A DNA stretch of 62,842 bases from an uncultured Gammaproteobacteria bacterium (GTDB lineage Bacteria; Pseudomonadota; Gammaproteobacteria; Pseudomonadales; Ketobacteraceae): the NCBI GenBank assembly GCA_913063125.1, contig CAJXZM010000010.1, positions 1-62,842 of the forward strand. Direction: 5' to 3'. Below the pieces are notes generated by a model. It had not been told where the DNA came from. It searched no databases and saw nothing but the letters and a program-made list of their open reading frames with translations. Both the position numbers and the translations under genes were made by a program. This document shows, one piece after another, positions 46,334-54,478 of the stretch (the stretch's first letter is position 1; the number at the start of each line of letters is the position of its first letter).

Positions 46334-47104
46334 TTAGTTTATAAGTCTTAAGTGACATGCTTTTTTAGTTGCAGTACCACTTTCATTTGTACCACTTTCA
46401 TCGGTACTGCGGCTTAGTATTTCATAGGGCTTTGAAATAGAGCCTTCTTTAAATATTTTTGCAGAGATGCGTGAATAGGATCGTACTGATAACAGACGAT
46501 AGATCTCTGCAATTCTTGCTTCTCCTTTATTCTCTTTCATTGCCAGGGCGATTGCTATGCGCATAAACGCATATTGAGGTAATTCAAAGCATTGTCCTTG
46601 GTAGCGCATAAGTAATTGGTTCGATAAACTGTGTAGTTCTGCGTAGGTTAAATTCGAATCTAGATTTGGGACGATTTTTTTTGCAAGTGACTTTAGATCG
46701 TATGCAATCATTTCTGGTTGAATAAGGCCAAGGTCAATGCCTTTACTGATGTAGTTTAAGAAGCCTTTCTGATAAGAATGTACAGAGCTGTTGGCCTTCA
46801 TTGAGACGGCCTGGGTGTTTGTTAGTGAGCAGTTTACCTCTGAGGATAGTTTGCTTAACAATAGGCGTGCCGCAATAGTGTCATAGGTTGGGGTATTTTC
46901 ACGAAGGGTTAGGGCTGCCATAATAAGTTGAGTGTAATGATTGTGTGTTGATCGGAGGTCGAGAATGTTGCGCCCAGCAGGGTGGATACCTGCTGTATGT
47001 AGTAGCTGCCCAGTGCAAGCGCCAACCACTCCCTCGCAGGCCAACTCTGCAAGACGTTCGATAGTTGCAGGACAAGGTGTAATTGTATGTACGTTGGGTG
47101 TCAT
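46334..47104 (-). CDS. Truncated ribonucleotide-reductase large-subunit-like protein (N-terminal domain only)
   Basis: These 256 residues align by eye with the N-terminal helical domain of class I NrdA. The points of match are TYDTIAARLLLSKL (NrdA: DYQYLAARL), YQKGFLNYISKGIDLGLI, LTYAELHSLSNQLLMRYQGQCFELPQYAFMRIAIALAMKENKGEARIAEIYRLLS, corresponding to the NrdA region ending YDAVSTFKISLPTP. It then ends with an unrelated Ser/Thr-rich tail, and the catalytic barrel with its redox cysteines and radical-transfer tyrosines is missing. The ATP-cone is also missing. It is a remnant or a stand-alone regulator or decoy. The frame is intact. A perfect DnaA box lies about 105 bases upstream. Confidence 0.7.
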   Translation of the reverse strand: MTPNVHTITPCPATIERLAELACEGVVGACTGQLLHTAGIHPAGRNILDLRSTHNHYTQLIMAALTLRENTPTYDTIAARLLLSKLSSEVNCSLTNTQAVSMKANSSVHSYQKGFLNYISKGIDLGLIQPEMIAYDLKSLAKKIVPNLDSNLTYAELHSLSNQLLMRYQGQCFELPQYAFMRIAIALAMKENKGEARIAEIYRLLSVRSYSRISAKIFKEGSISKPYEILSRSTDESGTNESGTATKKACHLRLIN

Positions 47105-47209
47105 AGGTACTCACTTATCATTCTTTGTATTGCTAACGTGGTGCTGTGTAGGGAATAACAAGATAGTGGGCAATTCCTAGGCTCGCAAGTTCGCTTAATG
47201 GGGGTAACT

Positions 47210-47218
47210 TGTGGATAA
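47210..47218 (-). promoter_or_regulatory. DnaA-box match
   Basis: TGTGGATAA is the exact complement of the consensus DnaA box TTATCCACA. Further TGTGG-containing strings (TGTGGGTAG, TGTGGTAAT, TGTGGGGATAA) follow within 40 bases. DnaA is known to regulate nrd genes in E. coli. A nine-base match can arise by chance, but the position upstream of an NrdA-like gene is suggestive. Confidence 0.45.
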
Positions 47219-47516
47219 AATGTGGGTAGTCTGTGGTAATTGTGGGGATAAAAGCTAAGCTATTGAACAACAAGTGAAAGTTAGCTTAAAAAATAAGTAA
47301 AAATATTTCATAATGCTTCCCGAAAAGGTTAAACGAAGGCTAATTTAAAAATGGGCTTGTGTATGTGCAAAAAACAAACAAATTGCACGCATGATGATAA
47401 ACGACGCTAGGATAATGTAATCAATTGATCTGGCGACGCTCTTGTCCTTATGCTTAGCTATATAGTAAGGATTAGACGTTATTATCGCTCTGAAGCCACA
47501 TAAAAAACTGACATCT

Positions 47517-47540
47517 CTGTTGCTATGATTGTTGCAACAG
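47517..47540. promoter_or_regulatory. Candidate operator of the RstA-like regulator
   Basis: An inverted repeat CTGTTGC-N10-GCAACAG also gives two TGTTGC direct repeats 12 bases apart, close to the helical turn expected for OmpR-family sites. It lies about 28 bases before the regulator ATG, consistent with autoregulation. Confidence 0.35.
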
Positions 47541-47567
47541 GTAGGTGGATTGCCGTGAGAGGTTACT

Positions 47568-48302
47568 ATGCAAACAGATATTACTGAAAAATCGAGAGTT
47601 ATCATTGTCGAGGATGATGAGCGTTTGGCGTCATTAACTGCGGAGTATTTGCAAAGCAATGGTCTTGAGGTTCAGGTAATTGGCGATGGAAGTGTGGCGA
47701 TCCCCGCAATTATTGAACAACAGCCGGATATTGTTGTACTGGATTTGATGTTGCCGGGCGCTGATGGATTAGAAGTGTGCCGTATGGTGAGGGATAAGTA
47801 TAAAAATCCAATTCTCATGTTAACGGCAAGAACGGATGATGTTGATCAAGTACTTGGGTTAGAAATGGGAGCAGATGACTACGTGGCAAAACCTGTTAAA
47901 CCTCGGGTATTGTTGGCTAGAATTCGAGCTTTATTGCGTCGATCGGAGACTGCAGGCGCTGATGGCGGTAGTCTGGATGACCAAGGGAATGTGAGCCGTT
48001 TAGAATTCGGTGATTTGGTTATTGATAACAGCGCAAGAGAGGTATGGTTGGCCAGTGCACCTGTTGATTTGACGAGTGCAGAGTATGACTTATTGTGGTT
48101 GCTGGCTTCGAACGCGGGTATCATCTTGTCGAGAGAGGAGATTTTCGAGCGTTTACGAGGCATTCAGTATGATGGTCAGGATCGCTCTATTGACGTTCGT
48201 GTTTCTCGTATTCGACCAAAAGTGGGAGATGACCCAATGAATCCTCGCCGAATTAAAACGGTGCGAAGTAAGGGGTATTTGTTTGTTAAAGACCTGACGT
48301 AG
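47568..48302 (+). CDS. OmpR-family response regulator (RstA-like)
   Basis: This 244-residue protein has an N-terminal receiver with IIVEDDERL, Asp59 in IVVLDLMLPGADGLEVC, Thr in LTARTDD and Lys in YVAKPV. A winged-helix DNA-binding domain follows (DLTSAEYDLLWLLASNAGIILSREEIFERLRG, SIDVRVSRIRPKVGDD, TVRSKGYLF). GAGAGG precedes the ATG. The kinase gene follows 10 bases later. The pairing and the kinase layout resemble RstAB, but the orthology is not proven, so no symbol is given. Confidence 0.9.
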   Translation: MQTDITEKSRVIIVEDDERLASLTAEYLQSNGLEVQVIGDGSVAIPAIIEQQPDIVVLDLMLPGADGLEVCRMVRDKYKNPILMLTARTDDVDQVLGLEMGADDYVAKPVKPRVLLARIRALLRRSETAGADGGSLDDQGNVSRLEFGDLVIDNSAREVWLASAPVDLTSAEYDLLWLLASNAGIILSREEIFERLRGIQYDGQDRSIDVRVSRIRPKVGDDPMNPRRIKTVRSKGYLFVKDLT

Positions 48303-48312
48303 GTTTGCGAGC

Positions 48313-49929
48313 TTGAACAGTATTTTTGTTCGTATTTATGGCGGCATGATTGCCGCCTGTTGTTTTATTGGGATTGTTTTTTATTGCTCCATTGAGGCCA
48401 CCAACTTTTTTCGGCTTCAGCATTTTCGCAATGAATTGGTGGCGGGACCTCTGGAGTTAATGGTACGTAGTGTTGCACAGCGTCCTGCTGAGCAACGAGA
48501 GCAATGGGTTCTCTTTCTCGAACGTATGATGGGTTCTCGGATTGAGTTGAGAGCCGCTGACACGTTGTTGTTATCTACTAAGGAAATCTCGCAGCTGGCC
48601 CGTGATGAGTTGGTGTTGCGTCTATCGAAGGAAGACCGGAGAGGGGAGGCAATTCTTAAAATTCCAGAAGAAGATTCGCTGTACCTCTATGCCCAGGGTG
48701 ATCGTATTACTGAGCAGCAAGCCCGCGGCGTTACTATTATGCTTGCCGATTACCTGGGGCGCCATGATGTGAGTGAATGGGATGCTGTTTTGGCGGAAGT
48801 GAATGAAAGCTTTGGCTTTCCAGTTCGCCGCATGCCACCTCATCAGGTCTCTCTCAATCGCGGAGGTGAGGTGCGTTTATTTAAGCATCACGAAGTTGTT
48901 GTGCAGTTTGATGAGCGGCGTGGCGGGTCTACATTGATTACCTCGATGGTGTTGTTGCCGCAAACAGGAGAGATCTTGTATTTGGGGCCTCAAGATATGT
49001 TTAATTGGTATCCTGTTGAATTGTTGGGGGCAATGTTAATTATTGCCTTGGCAATGGTGGGGTTGGCGGCATATTTACTGGTAAGGCCGCTAGAGAGTCG
49101 TTTGTCTCGAATGGAACGTGCGGTATTACGTATTCGAGGCGGTGATCTAAGTGCGAGGGCTCCTGTGGAGGGTAGTGATGCAATAGGCCAGTTAGCGGGT
49201 ACGTTAAATGGTATGGCTGAGCATATTCAGCGCCTTATCAGTGCCCAGAAAGAATTGTCAAGAGCGGTGTCGCATGAGTTAAGAACACCGGTTGCTCGAA
49301 TTCGTTTTGGTCTGGAGATGTTGTTCGACGAACCTGATGCGGACCGACGGCAAAAAAACTTCGATGATATTGATAATGATATCGAGCAGCTTGACAAATT
49401 GATTGATGAAATCCTTACGTATTCAAAGTTAGAGGAGGGAACTCCGGTATTGGATTTTACTATGATTAACGTGGATCTATTACTTTACCAGATTGAAGAT
49501 GAAACAAATGGGCTAGGGAAGAATATAAAAATCATATACGAGTCTCCGAACTTACCTGAAGAAAAGTGCTTTGCTGAAGGGGAGGAGCGTTATGTTCACC
49601 GTGTCGTGCAAAATTTTGTTGGTAATGCGTTGCGTTATGCAAATAGTAAAGTCGTTTTTAGATTCAGTGTTATTGGTGACGTGTTTAGAGTGGATGTTGA
49701 AGATGATGGTCAAGGCATACCGGAGGAGGATCGTAAGCGAGTTTTTCAGCCTTTTACCCGACTGGATGATAGTCGAACGCGAGCGTCGGGAGGTTACGGG
49801 TTGGGTTTGTCTATTGTTGCAAGGATAGCATTTTGGCATGGGGGTAAAGTAAAAGTGTCAGAAAGCGCAATGGGCGGAGCTAAATTTAGTTTTATGTGGC
49901 CTAGATTGCAATCGATGCGGGATACGTAA
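48313..49929 (+). CDS. Sensor histidine kinase (RstB-like)
   Basis: This 538-residue inner-membrane kinase has a first membrane helix at about 8-28, a periplasmic region of about 200 residues, a second helix at about 236-257, and a HAMP domain (258-309: RPLESRLSRMERAVLRIRGGDLSAR). The phosphoacceptor is His321 in AVSHELRTPVARIRFG. The ATPase domain has RVVQNFVGNALRYA, EDDGQGIPEEDR and GGYGLGLSIVARI. The start is TTG at 48313, with no ATG nearby. It is the cognate kinase of the preceding regulator. The gene ends at a hairpin shared with glpD. Confidence 0.9.
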   Translation: MNSIFVRIYGGMIAACCFIGIVFYCSIEATNFFRLQHFRNELVAGPLELMVRSVAQRPAEQREQWVLFLERMMGSRIELRAADTLLLSTKEISQLARDELVLRLSKEDRRGEAILKIPEEDSLYLYAQGDRITEQQARGVTIMLADYLGRHDVSEWDAVLAEVNESFGFPVRRMPPHQVSLNRGGEVRLFKHHEVVVQFDERRGGSTLITSMVLLPQTGEILYLGPQDMFNWYPVELLGAMLIIALAMVGLAAYLLVRPLESRLSRMERAVLRIRGGDLSARAPVEGSDAIGQLAGTLNGMAEHIQRLISAQKELSRAVSHELRTPVARIRFGLEMLFDEPDADRRQKNFDDIDNDIEQLDKLIDEILTYSKLEEGTPVLDFTMINVDLLLYQIEDETNGLGKNIKIIYESPNLPEEKCFAEGEERYVHRVVQNFVGNALRYANSKVVFRFSVIGDVFRVDVEDDGQGIPEEDRKRVFQPFTRLDDSRTRASGGYGLGLSIVARIAFWHGGKVKVSESAMGGAKFSFMWPRLQSMRDT

Positions 49930-49933
49930 GGAA

Positions 49934-49965
49934 AAAGAGCTCAGAACCAAGGGGAGGTTCTGAGC
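49934..49965 (-). terminator. Terminator between the RstB-like kinase gene and glpD
   Basis: Perfect 10-base arms GCTCAGAACC / GGTTCTGAGC surround a seven-base loop. On the minus strand the stem runs into CTCTTTTTCC, so it mainly ends the glpD transcript. Confidence 0.78.
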
Positions 49966-50001
49966 GTAAACCACAAGAGTGAGGTAGGGTTTGTAAGCGT
50001 G

Positions 50002-51594
50002 TTAACCTGCCTGAAGTTCTAAAGGAACTGCTGATTGGGTGGCGGGTAATGTTTCTATTTCTGTCTTAATAAAGGCTTCAAGTGCTAGCGTTTGTTGTGC
50101 GTTGAAGTAAAGTCCTAATTTTGTTCGGCGCCATAACACATCTTCAGCGGTACGGGCCCATTCGTTTTTAATTAAATACGAGACTTCTTGTTGGTGTAAG
50201 CCTGCCCCTAAACATTCTCCGAGATCATTCTGGCAATTGGCGTTGGCGAGCACGTCATGGATTAACGTGCCGTAAGCGTTGGTTAACCTTGTTAATAGCG
50301 GTGCATTTAGCCAAGGATAAGTCTCCCTAATTGTTGTTATCCAATCTTGATAGGGTATGTCGCCAATGTCTCCACCGGTTATTGGGCTATTTGCCGTCCA
50401 TTTTGCTCCCATGGTCGGGAAAAACGGTTTGATTTCAGCTAACGCTGCTTCAGAAAGTTTCCGGTAGGTTGTTATTTTTCCACCAAAGATGCTTAGCAGA
50501 GGAGCTTTTTGGTTCTCGTCTGCTTCAAGTTCTAACGTGTAATCTCGTGTTATTGCTGAAGGTGAGTCAGATTCGTCGTCACATAAGGGTCTGACACCGG
50601 AGTAGCGCCAGCGGATATCGTTGGATGTCAGCTGTTGTGAGAAATGTGCGTTCACTACATTTAGTAGGTACGACTCTTCATCGCTATCCATGGCAACGAC
50701 TTTAGGGTCGCCAGCGTATTCCTTGTCGGTGGTACCCACTAAAGTAAAGTCGTTGTTATAAGGGATAACAAAAACGATACGATGATCTTCATTTTGAAGG
50801 ATGTAAGCCTGTTCGCCTTCATACATCTTGGGTACTACAAAGTGGCTGCCTTTTATTAGCCGAATGTTACGAGGTGAGGTGAGCTGCATTTTATTTTCAA
50901 CAAAGGATTGAGCCCAGGGGCCGGCGGCATTGATCAGTGCCTTGGCTCTGCAGTACTTTACCTTACCGCTTTCTAGATCCTCGTAAGCTATGTGCCACAT
51001 TCCATTAACCCTATGGGCACTTTGACAGCGAGTGCGTGTCAATACGGTGGCACCAAGCTGTTGAGCTTGAATTGCATTGGAAACCACAAGTCGAGAGTCA
51101 TCTACGCGACAGTCAGAATATTCAAAGGCGTAGCGAATATCTTTGTTTAGGGGGTTGTTGTTTTGCTCTGGAGATAGTTTTAAGCCTCTCGATGCTGGTA
51201 ATTCACCGCGTTTTGTTAAGTTATCATATAAAAAAAGGCCAATACGGATCATCCACGCAGGTCGTAGATGAGGGCGATGGGGTAGGGTGAAGCGAAGAGG
51301 TTTGATTAGATGAGGTGCGTTTCGCAGTAATACTTCTCTTTCTGCAAGTGCTTCTCGTACGAGTCGGAACTCGTAGTGTTCAAGGTATCGCAATCCACCG
51401 TGGATAAGCTTGCTGCTAGCGGATGATGTGGCGCTTGCGAGGTCATTTTGCTCACACATAATGACTGATAGACCTCGTCCAGAAGCGTCTGCAGCTATAC
51501 CTGCTCCATTAATTCCACCTCCGACAATAAATAAATCGACAATCCCCGCTTGTTTAGCATTGACGGGAGAGATATGAGCGACTGTTTCAGTCAT
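50002..51594 (-). CDS. glpD: Aerobic glycerol-3-phosphate dehydrogenase
   Basis: This 530-residue FAD-linked, membrane-associated dehydrogenase oxidises sn-glycerol 3-phosphate to dihydroxyacetone phosphate and feeds quinones. The FAD motif DLFIVGGGINGAGIAADASGRG lies at about 20-41, followed by SSASSKLIHGGLRYLE and, later, GGKITTYRKLSEAAL. Length and motifs fit GlpD. The ATG at 51594 is favoured by GAGG six bases upstream. A longer frame (to 51804) would cover the operator region and adds unconserved sequence. It is downstream of glpR on the same strand, with the GlpR-type operator in between. Confidence 0.95.
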   Translation of the reverse strand: MTETVAHISPVNAKQAGIVDLFIVGGGINGAGIAADASGRGLSVIMCEQNDLASATSSASSKLIHGGLRYLEHYEFRLVREALAEREVLLRNAPHLIKPLRFTLPHRPHLRPAWMIRIGLFLYDNLTKRGELPASRGLKLSPEQNNNPLNKDIRYAFEYSDCRVDDSRLVVSNAIQAQQLGATVLTRTRCQSAHRVNGMWHIAYEDLESGKVKYCRAKALINAAGPWAQSFVENKMQLTSPRNIRLIKGSHFVVPKMYEGEQAYILQNEDHRIVFVIPYNNDFTLVGTTDKEYAGDPKVVAMDSDEESYLLNVVNAHFSQQLTSNDIRWRYSGVRPLCDDESDSPSAITRDYTLELEADENQKAPLLSIFGGKITTYRKLSEAALAEIKPFFPTMGAKWTANSPITGGDIGDIPYQDWITTIRETYPWLNAPLLTRLTNAYGTLIHDVLANANCQNDLGECLGAGLHQQEVSYLIKNEWARTAEDVLWRRTKLGLYFNAQQTLALEAFIKTEIETLPATQSAVPLELQAG

Positions 51595-51677
51595 TGAGGG
51601 CCTCGTTTGCAATAAGGAAATGAAAATTCCAAGATGTTCTAAATTGATTGGAAGTAGTGTAGATGCATTCGAACTAT

Positions 51678-51689
51678 TTCGCAAACGAA
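51678..51689. promoter_or_regulatory. GlpR-type operator core upstream of glpD
   Basis: The palindrome TTCG-CAAA-CGAA matches the core plan TTCG-N4-CGAA of the E. coli GlpR operator (consensus ATGTTCGWTAWCGAACAT). It lies about 85 bases before the glpD start. A further left half-site, ATGTTCG, occurs at about 51725. Confidence 0.6.
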
Positions 51690-51703
51690 TATAAAACGAA
51701 TAT
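51683..51703. repeat. Direct repeat in the glpD promoter
   Basis: Two perfect AAACGAATAT copies start 11 bases apart (51683 and 51694), one helical turn. They overlap the operator core and suggest cooperative repressor binding. Confidence 0.5.
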
Positions 51704-51905
51704 ATTGCAATTGATAAGTAAGGGATGTTCGAAAAGTGTTCAAGTATGAAGAAGTGGTTGCGATAAGGTGCTTTCAGTAGTAACGTCCATTTGTGTAAAG
51801 ACACGGAGCGCTATAGCTAGGTGAATGACACGCAGGTGTTTAGAAGGGAGGTAGATGGGGGCCCTCAGGCGAGTGCTGAGGGGTGGTATTGTTTGAAGTG
51901 TGTGC

Positions 51906-52682
51906 TTATTCGGGGAGTTCGTTGTCAGCAATAAGGCACCGAACATCACTATTCAAAATGAGGTTTTGATAGTTGTTTTCAAGGGGGTGATCAGTAACAA
52001 GTAAGTCAATATCTTGCAGCTTCCCTAGACAAATCATTGCGTGCCGGCCGAACTTGGTGTGATCAACCGCGAGAATAACTTCGCGAGAGTTGGCTATAAT
52101 CGCTTGAGAGACTCGAACCTCTTGATAGTCAAAATCAAGGAGTGAGCCTTCCTCGTCGATACCACTGATACCGATGATGCCGTAATCCACACGAAATTGG
52201 CTTACGAAGTCCATTGTAGCTTCACCGATGATACCTCCATCTTTGCTGCGGACCTTACCGCCAGCGATGATAACTTCGAAATCATCTTTGCCGCTAACGA
52301 TGGATGCTACATGCAAGTTGTTGGTGATGATTTTAAGCCCGCTATGATTGAGTAGCTCTTTGGCAATAGCTTCATTGGTAGTGCCAATGTTAATAAATAA
52401 CGATGCGTGATCGGGGATGTGGTTGGCAACAATTTTTGCGATACGAGATTTTTCTGGGGACTGTAGATGTTTTCGTGTGGTGTATTCTGTATTTTGGGTG
52501 CTCGGTGCTGCGCTGGCGCCGCCGTGAAAGCGCCTAACACGGTTCTCAGTGGCAAGGGTGTTGATATCGCGGCGCATCGTTTGTGGAGTGACATCAAAGT
52601 GTGACGCGAGGTTCTCGATGGAGACAAAGCCTTTGGCGTTAACTAGTTCAACAATGTGTTCGTGTCGTGCTTGCTGAGACAT
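51906..52682 (-). CDS. glpR: DeoR-family glycerol regulon repressor
   Basis: This 258-residue protein has an N-terminal DeoR helix-turn-helix: RHEHIVELVNAKGFVSIENLASHFDVTPQTMRRDINTLATENRVRRFHGGA. The sugar-phosphate-binding domain has INIGTTNEAIAKEL, AGGKVRSKDGGIIGEAT and VDHTKFGRHAM, matching GlpR. It represses glp genes in the absence of glycerol 3-phosphate. It lies between glpK (divergent) and glpD (downstream, 311 bases away), so it can act on both promoters. Confidence 0.93.
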   Translation of the reverse strand: MSQQARHEHIVELVNAKGFVSIENLASHFDVTPQTMRRDINTLATENRVRRFHGGASAAPSTQNTEYTTRKHLQSPEKSRIAKIVANHIPDHASLFINIGTTNEAIAKELLNHSGLKIITNNLHVASIVSGKDDFEVIIAGGKVRSKDGGIIGEATMDFVSQFRVDYGIIGISGIDEEGSLLDFDYQEVRVSQAIIANSREVILAVDHTKFGRHAMICLGKLQDIDLLVTDHPLENNYQNLILNSDVRCLIADNELPE

Positions 52683-52832
52683 AAGAAAGCTACTACTTTT
52701 TAGGTTAACTGTTAGGTGAGTATCGGTATAGGAATGTGAGGTTTTATGTCAGAAATAATACTACAGAATTGGCTGAACGTCTGGCTTTTTAAGGCGGTAG
52801 GGCTAGATAGAAGCAATTCGTAACAATAGAGC

Positions 52833-52894
52833 GTTAAAGGGTGTTAAAACGATGCGTTAAAAGAATGACTTTTTGGCGTTAACGGCCTCGTTAA
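52833..52894. repeat. Array of five GTTAA repeats upstream of glpK
   Basis: GTTAA occurs at about 52833, 52843, 52856, 52878 and 52890, with steps of 10, 13, 22 and 12 bases, close to multiples of the helical turn. They lie between glpR and glpK, 57 bases or more before the glpK ATG. No clean TTCG-N4-CGAA operator is visible in this region. Confidence 0.45.
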
Positions 52895-52950
52895 TAGAGT
52901 GTACATATTAAGAAGAGCCATTCATTAATTTAGTGTTTAAGGATTTTGTA

Positions 52951-54435
52951 ATGACCCGATATATTCTTTCTATAGATCAAGGAACAACAAGTACACGAGC
53001 CATTATTTTTGATGATCGTGGCAGTATTGTAACGTCTGCGCAGGAAGAGTTTGAGCAGTTTTTTCCGGCAGACGGCTGGGTTGAACATGACCCTGAAGAA
53101 ATATGGGATACAACGGTGGCAGTGTGTCAGCAGGCGCTAAAAAACGGCAATATTGAGGCGTCAGCTATTGCGGGTATAGGGATTACTAACCAGAGAGAAA
53201 CGACCATTGTTTGGGATAGGAAATCGGGTAAACCAATTTATAGGGCAATTGTTTGGCAAGACCGTAGAACGTCCGAATGGTGTAAAGAATTAAAGGCCGC
53301 TGGTAAAGAGCAGATCATAAAAGAAAAAACGGGGTTATTGGTAGATCCTTACTTCTCCGCAACCAAAATAGCTTGGATTTTGGACCATGTTGGAGGGGCT
53401 CGGGAAAGGGCTGAGCGTGGAGAGCTGGCATTTGGTACCGTTGACACATTCTTATTGTGGCGGTTGACGGGAGGCAAAAGTCATAAGACGGATGCAACTA
53501 ATGCATCGCGAACGTTGGTATTTAACATTCATACCCAAGAATGGGATGATGAGTTATTGGAGATATTGAAAGTTCCTAAATCTATGCTGCCATCGGTGGA
53601 GGATTGTGCAGCAGACTTTGGTGATACTGACTCAGAATTGTTAGGTGCCTCGATAAAGATTGCAGGCATTGCTGGAGATCAACAAGCGGCGTTAATCGGT
53701 CAGGCGTGTTTTGAGCCGGGGATGATTAAAAGCACCTATGGCACAGGTTGCTTTATGGTGTTAAATACGGGTGATGAGGCACTTGTTTCTACTCAAAAAC
53801 TGCTAACAACGGTTGGTTATCGTATCAATGGAAAAGTGACCTACGCGCTTGAGGGTAGTATTTTTGTTGCTGGCGCTGCAGTTCAGTGGTTACGAGACGG
53901 GCTTTCATTAATTAATCATGCTGGTGAAACCGAGGCTATGGCAGAGGAGGTGGGGGTGGATCAAAATGTTTATCTGGTACCTGCTTTTACTGGGTTAGGT
54001 GCGCCATACTGGGACCCCGAAGCTCGTGGCGCGATGTTTGGGTTAACACGAGATACAGGGATTAAGGATATCGTTACCGCCGGTTTGCAGTCAGTAGCAT
54101 ACCAGACCAAAGATTTGATCAGTGCAATGGAAAGAGATGGTGCGGTAAAACCTAAAACGCTACGCGTAGATGGTGGAATGGTTGCCAATAATTGGGTGGT
54201 TAAGTTTATTAGTGATCTGTTGAATGTGAATGTGGACAGGCCTGCTGTGATTGAAACAACGGCCCTAGGCGTAGCCTATTTAGCAGGTTTGCAAGTCGGG
54301 ATTTATGACTCGCTAGAGGATATTTCTGAGTTGTGGCATTGTGAACGTCACTTTGAGCCGGATATGACAGATGAGCTTAGGGAAAGGTTATACGGCGGCT
54401 GGCTTGATGCAGTTAGCCGTGTTCGTAAGAACTGA
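52951..54435 (+). CDS. glpK: Glycerol kinase
   Basis: This 494-residue FGGY-family kinase phosphorylates glycerol to sn-glycerol 3-phosphate with ATP in the cytoplasm. [18 protein letters not shown] opens the ATP-binding fold. [62 protein letters not shown] and [12 protein letters not shown] follow. These are the diagnostic GlpK blocks. The ATG at 52951 is chosen since AAGGA is seven bases upstream. An upstream GTG (52933) is less likely. The glycerol facilitator glpF, often next to glpK, is not in the window. Confidence 0.96.
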   Translation: MTRYILSIDQGTTSTRAIIFDDRGSIVTSAQEEFEQFFPADGWVEHDPEEIWDTTVAVCQQALKNGNIEASAIAGIGITNQRETTIVWDRKSGKPIYRAIVWQDRRTSEWCKELKAAGKEQIIKEKTGLLVDPYFSATKIAWILDHVGGARERAERGELAFGTVDTFLLWRLTGGKSHKTDATNASRTLVFNIHTQEWDDELLEILKVPKSMLPSVEDCAADFGDTDSELLGASIKIAGIAGDQQAALIGQACFEPGMIKSTYGTGCFMVLNTGDEALVSTQKLLTTVGYRINGKVTYALEGSIFVAGAAVQWLRDGLSLINHAGETEAMAEEVGVDQNVYLVPAFTGLGAPYWDPEARGAMFGLTRDTGIKDIVTAGLQSVAYQTKDLISAMERDGAVKPKTLRVDGGMVANNWVVKFISDLLNVNVDRPAVIETTALGVAYLAGLQVGIYDSLEDISELWHCERHFEPDMTDELRERLYGGWLDAVSRVRKN

Positions 54436-54478
54436 TTTGTAATCCGTACCGTTGGTTATTGTGCAAGCCAATAATGTA

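Larger units (their letters stand above)
47105..47567. other. Divergent intergenic region of the NrdA-like and RstAB-like genes
   Basis: The 463-base region contains a DnaA-box match (47210-47218), a run of TGTGG strings around 47210-47260 and an inverted/direct repeat near 47517-47540. No gene is seen. Confidence 0.5.

Noticed and set aside
51594..51804. A longer glpD start
   Set aside because: The added 70 residues are not GlpD-like and cover the operator region, while the chosen ATG has a good ribosome binding site.
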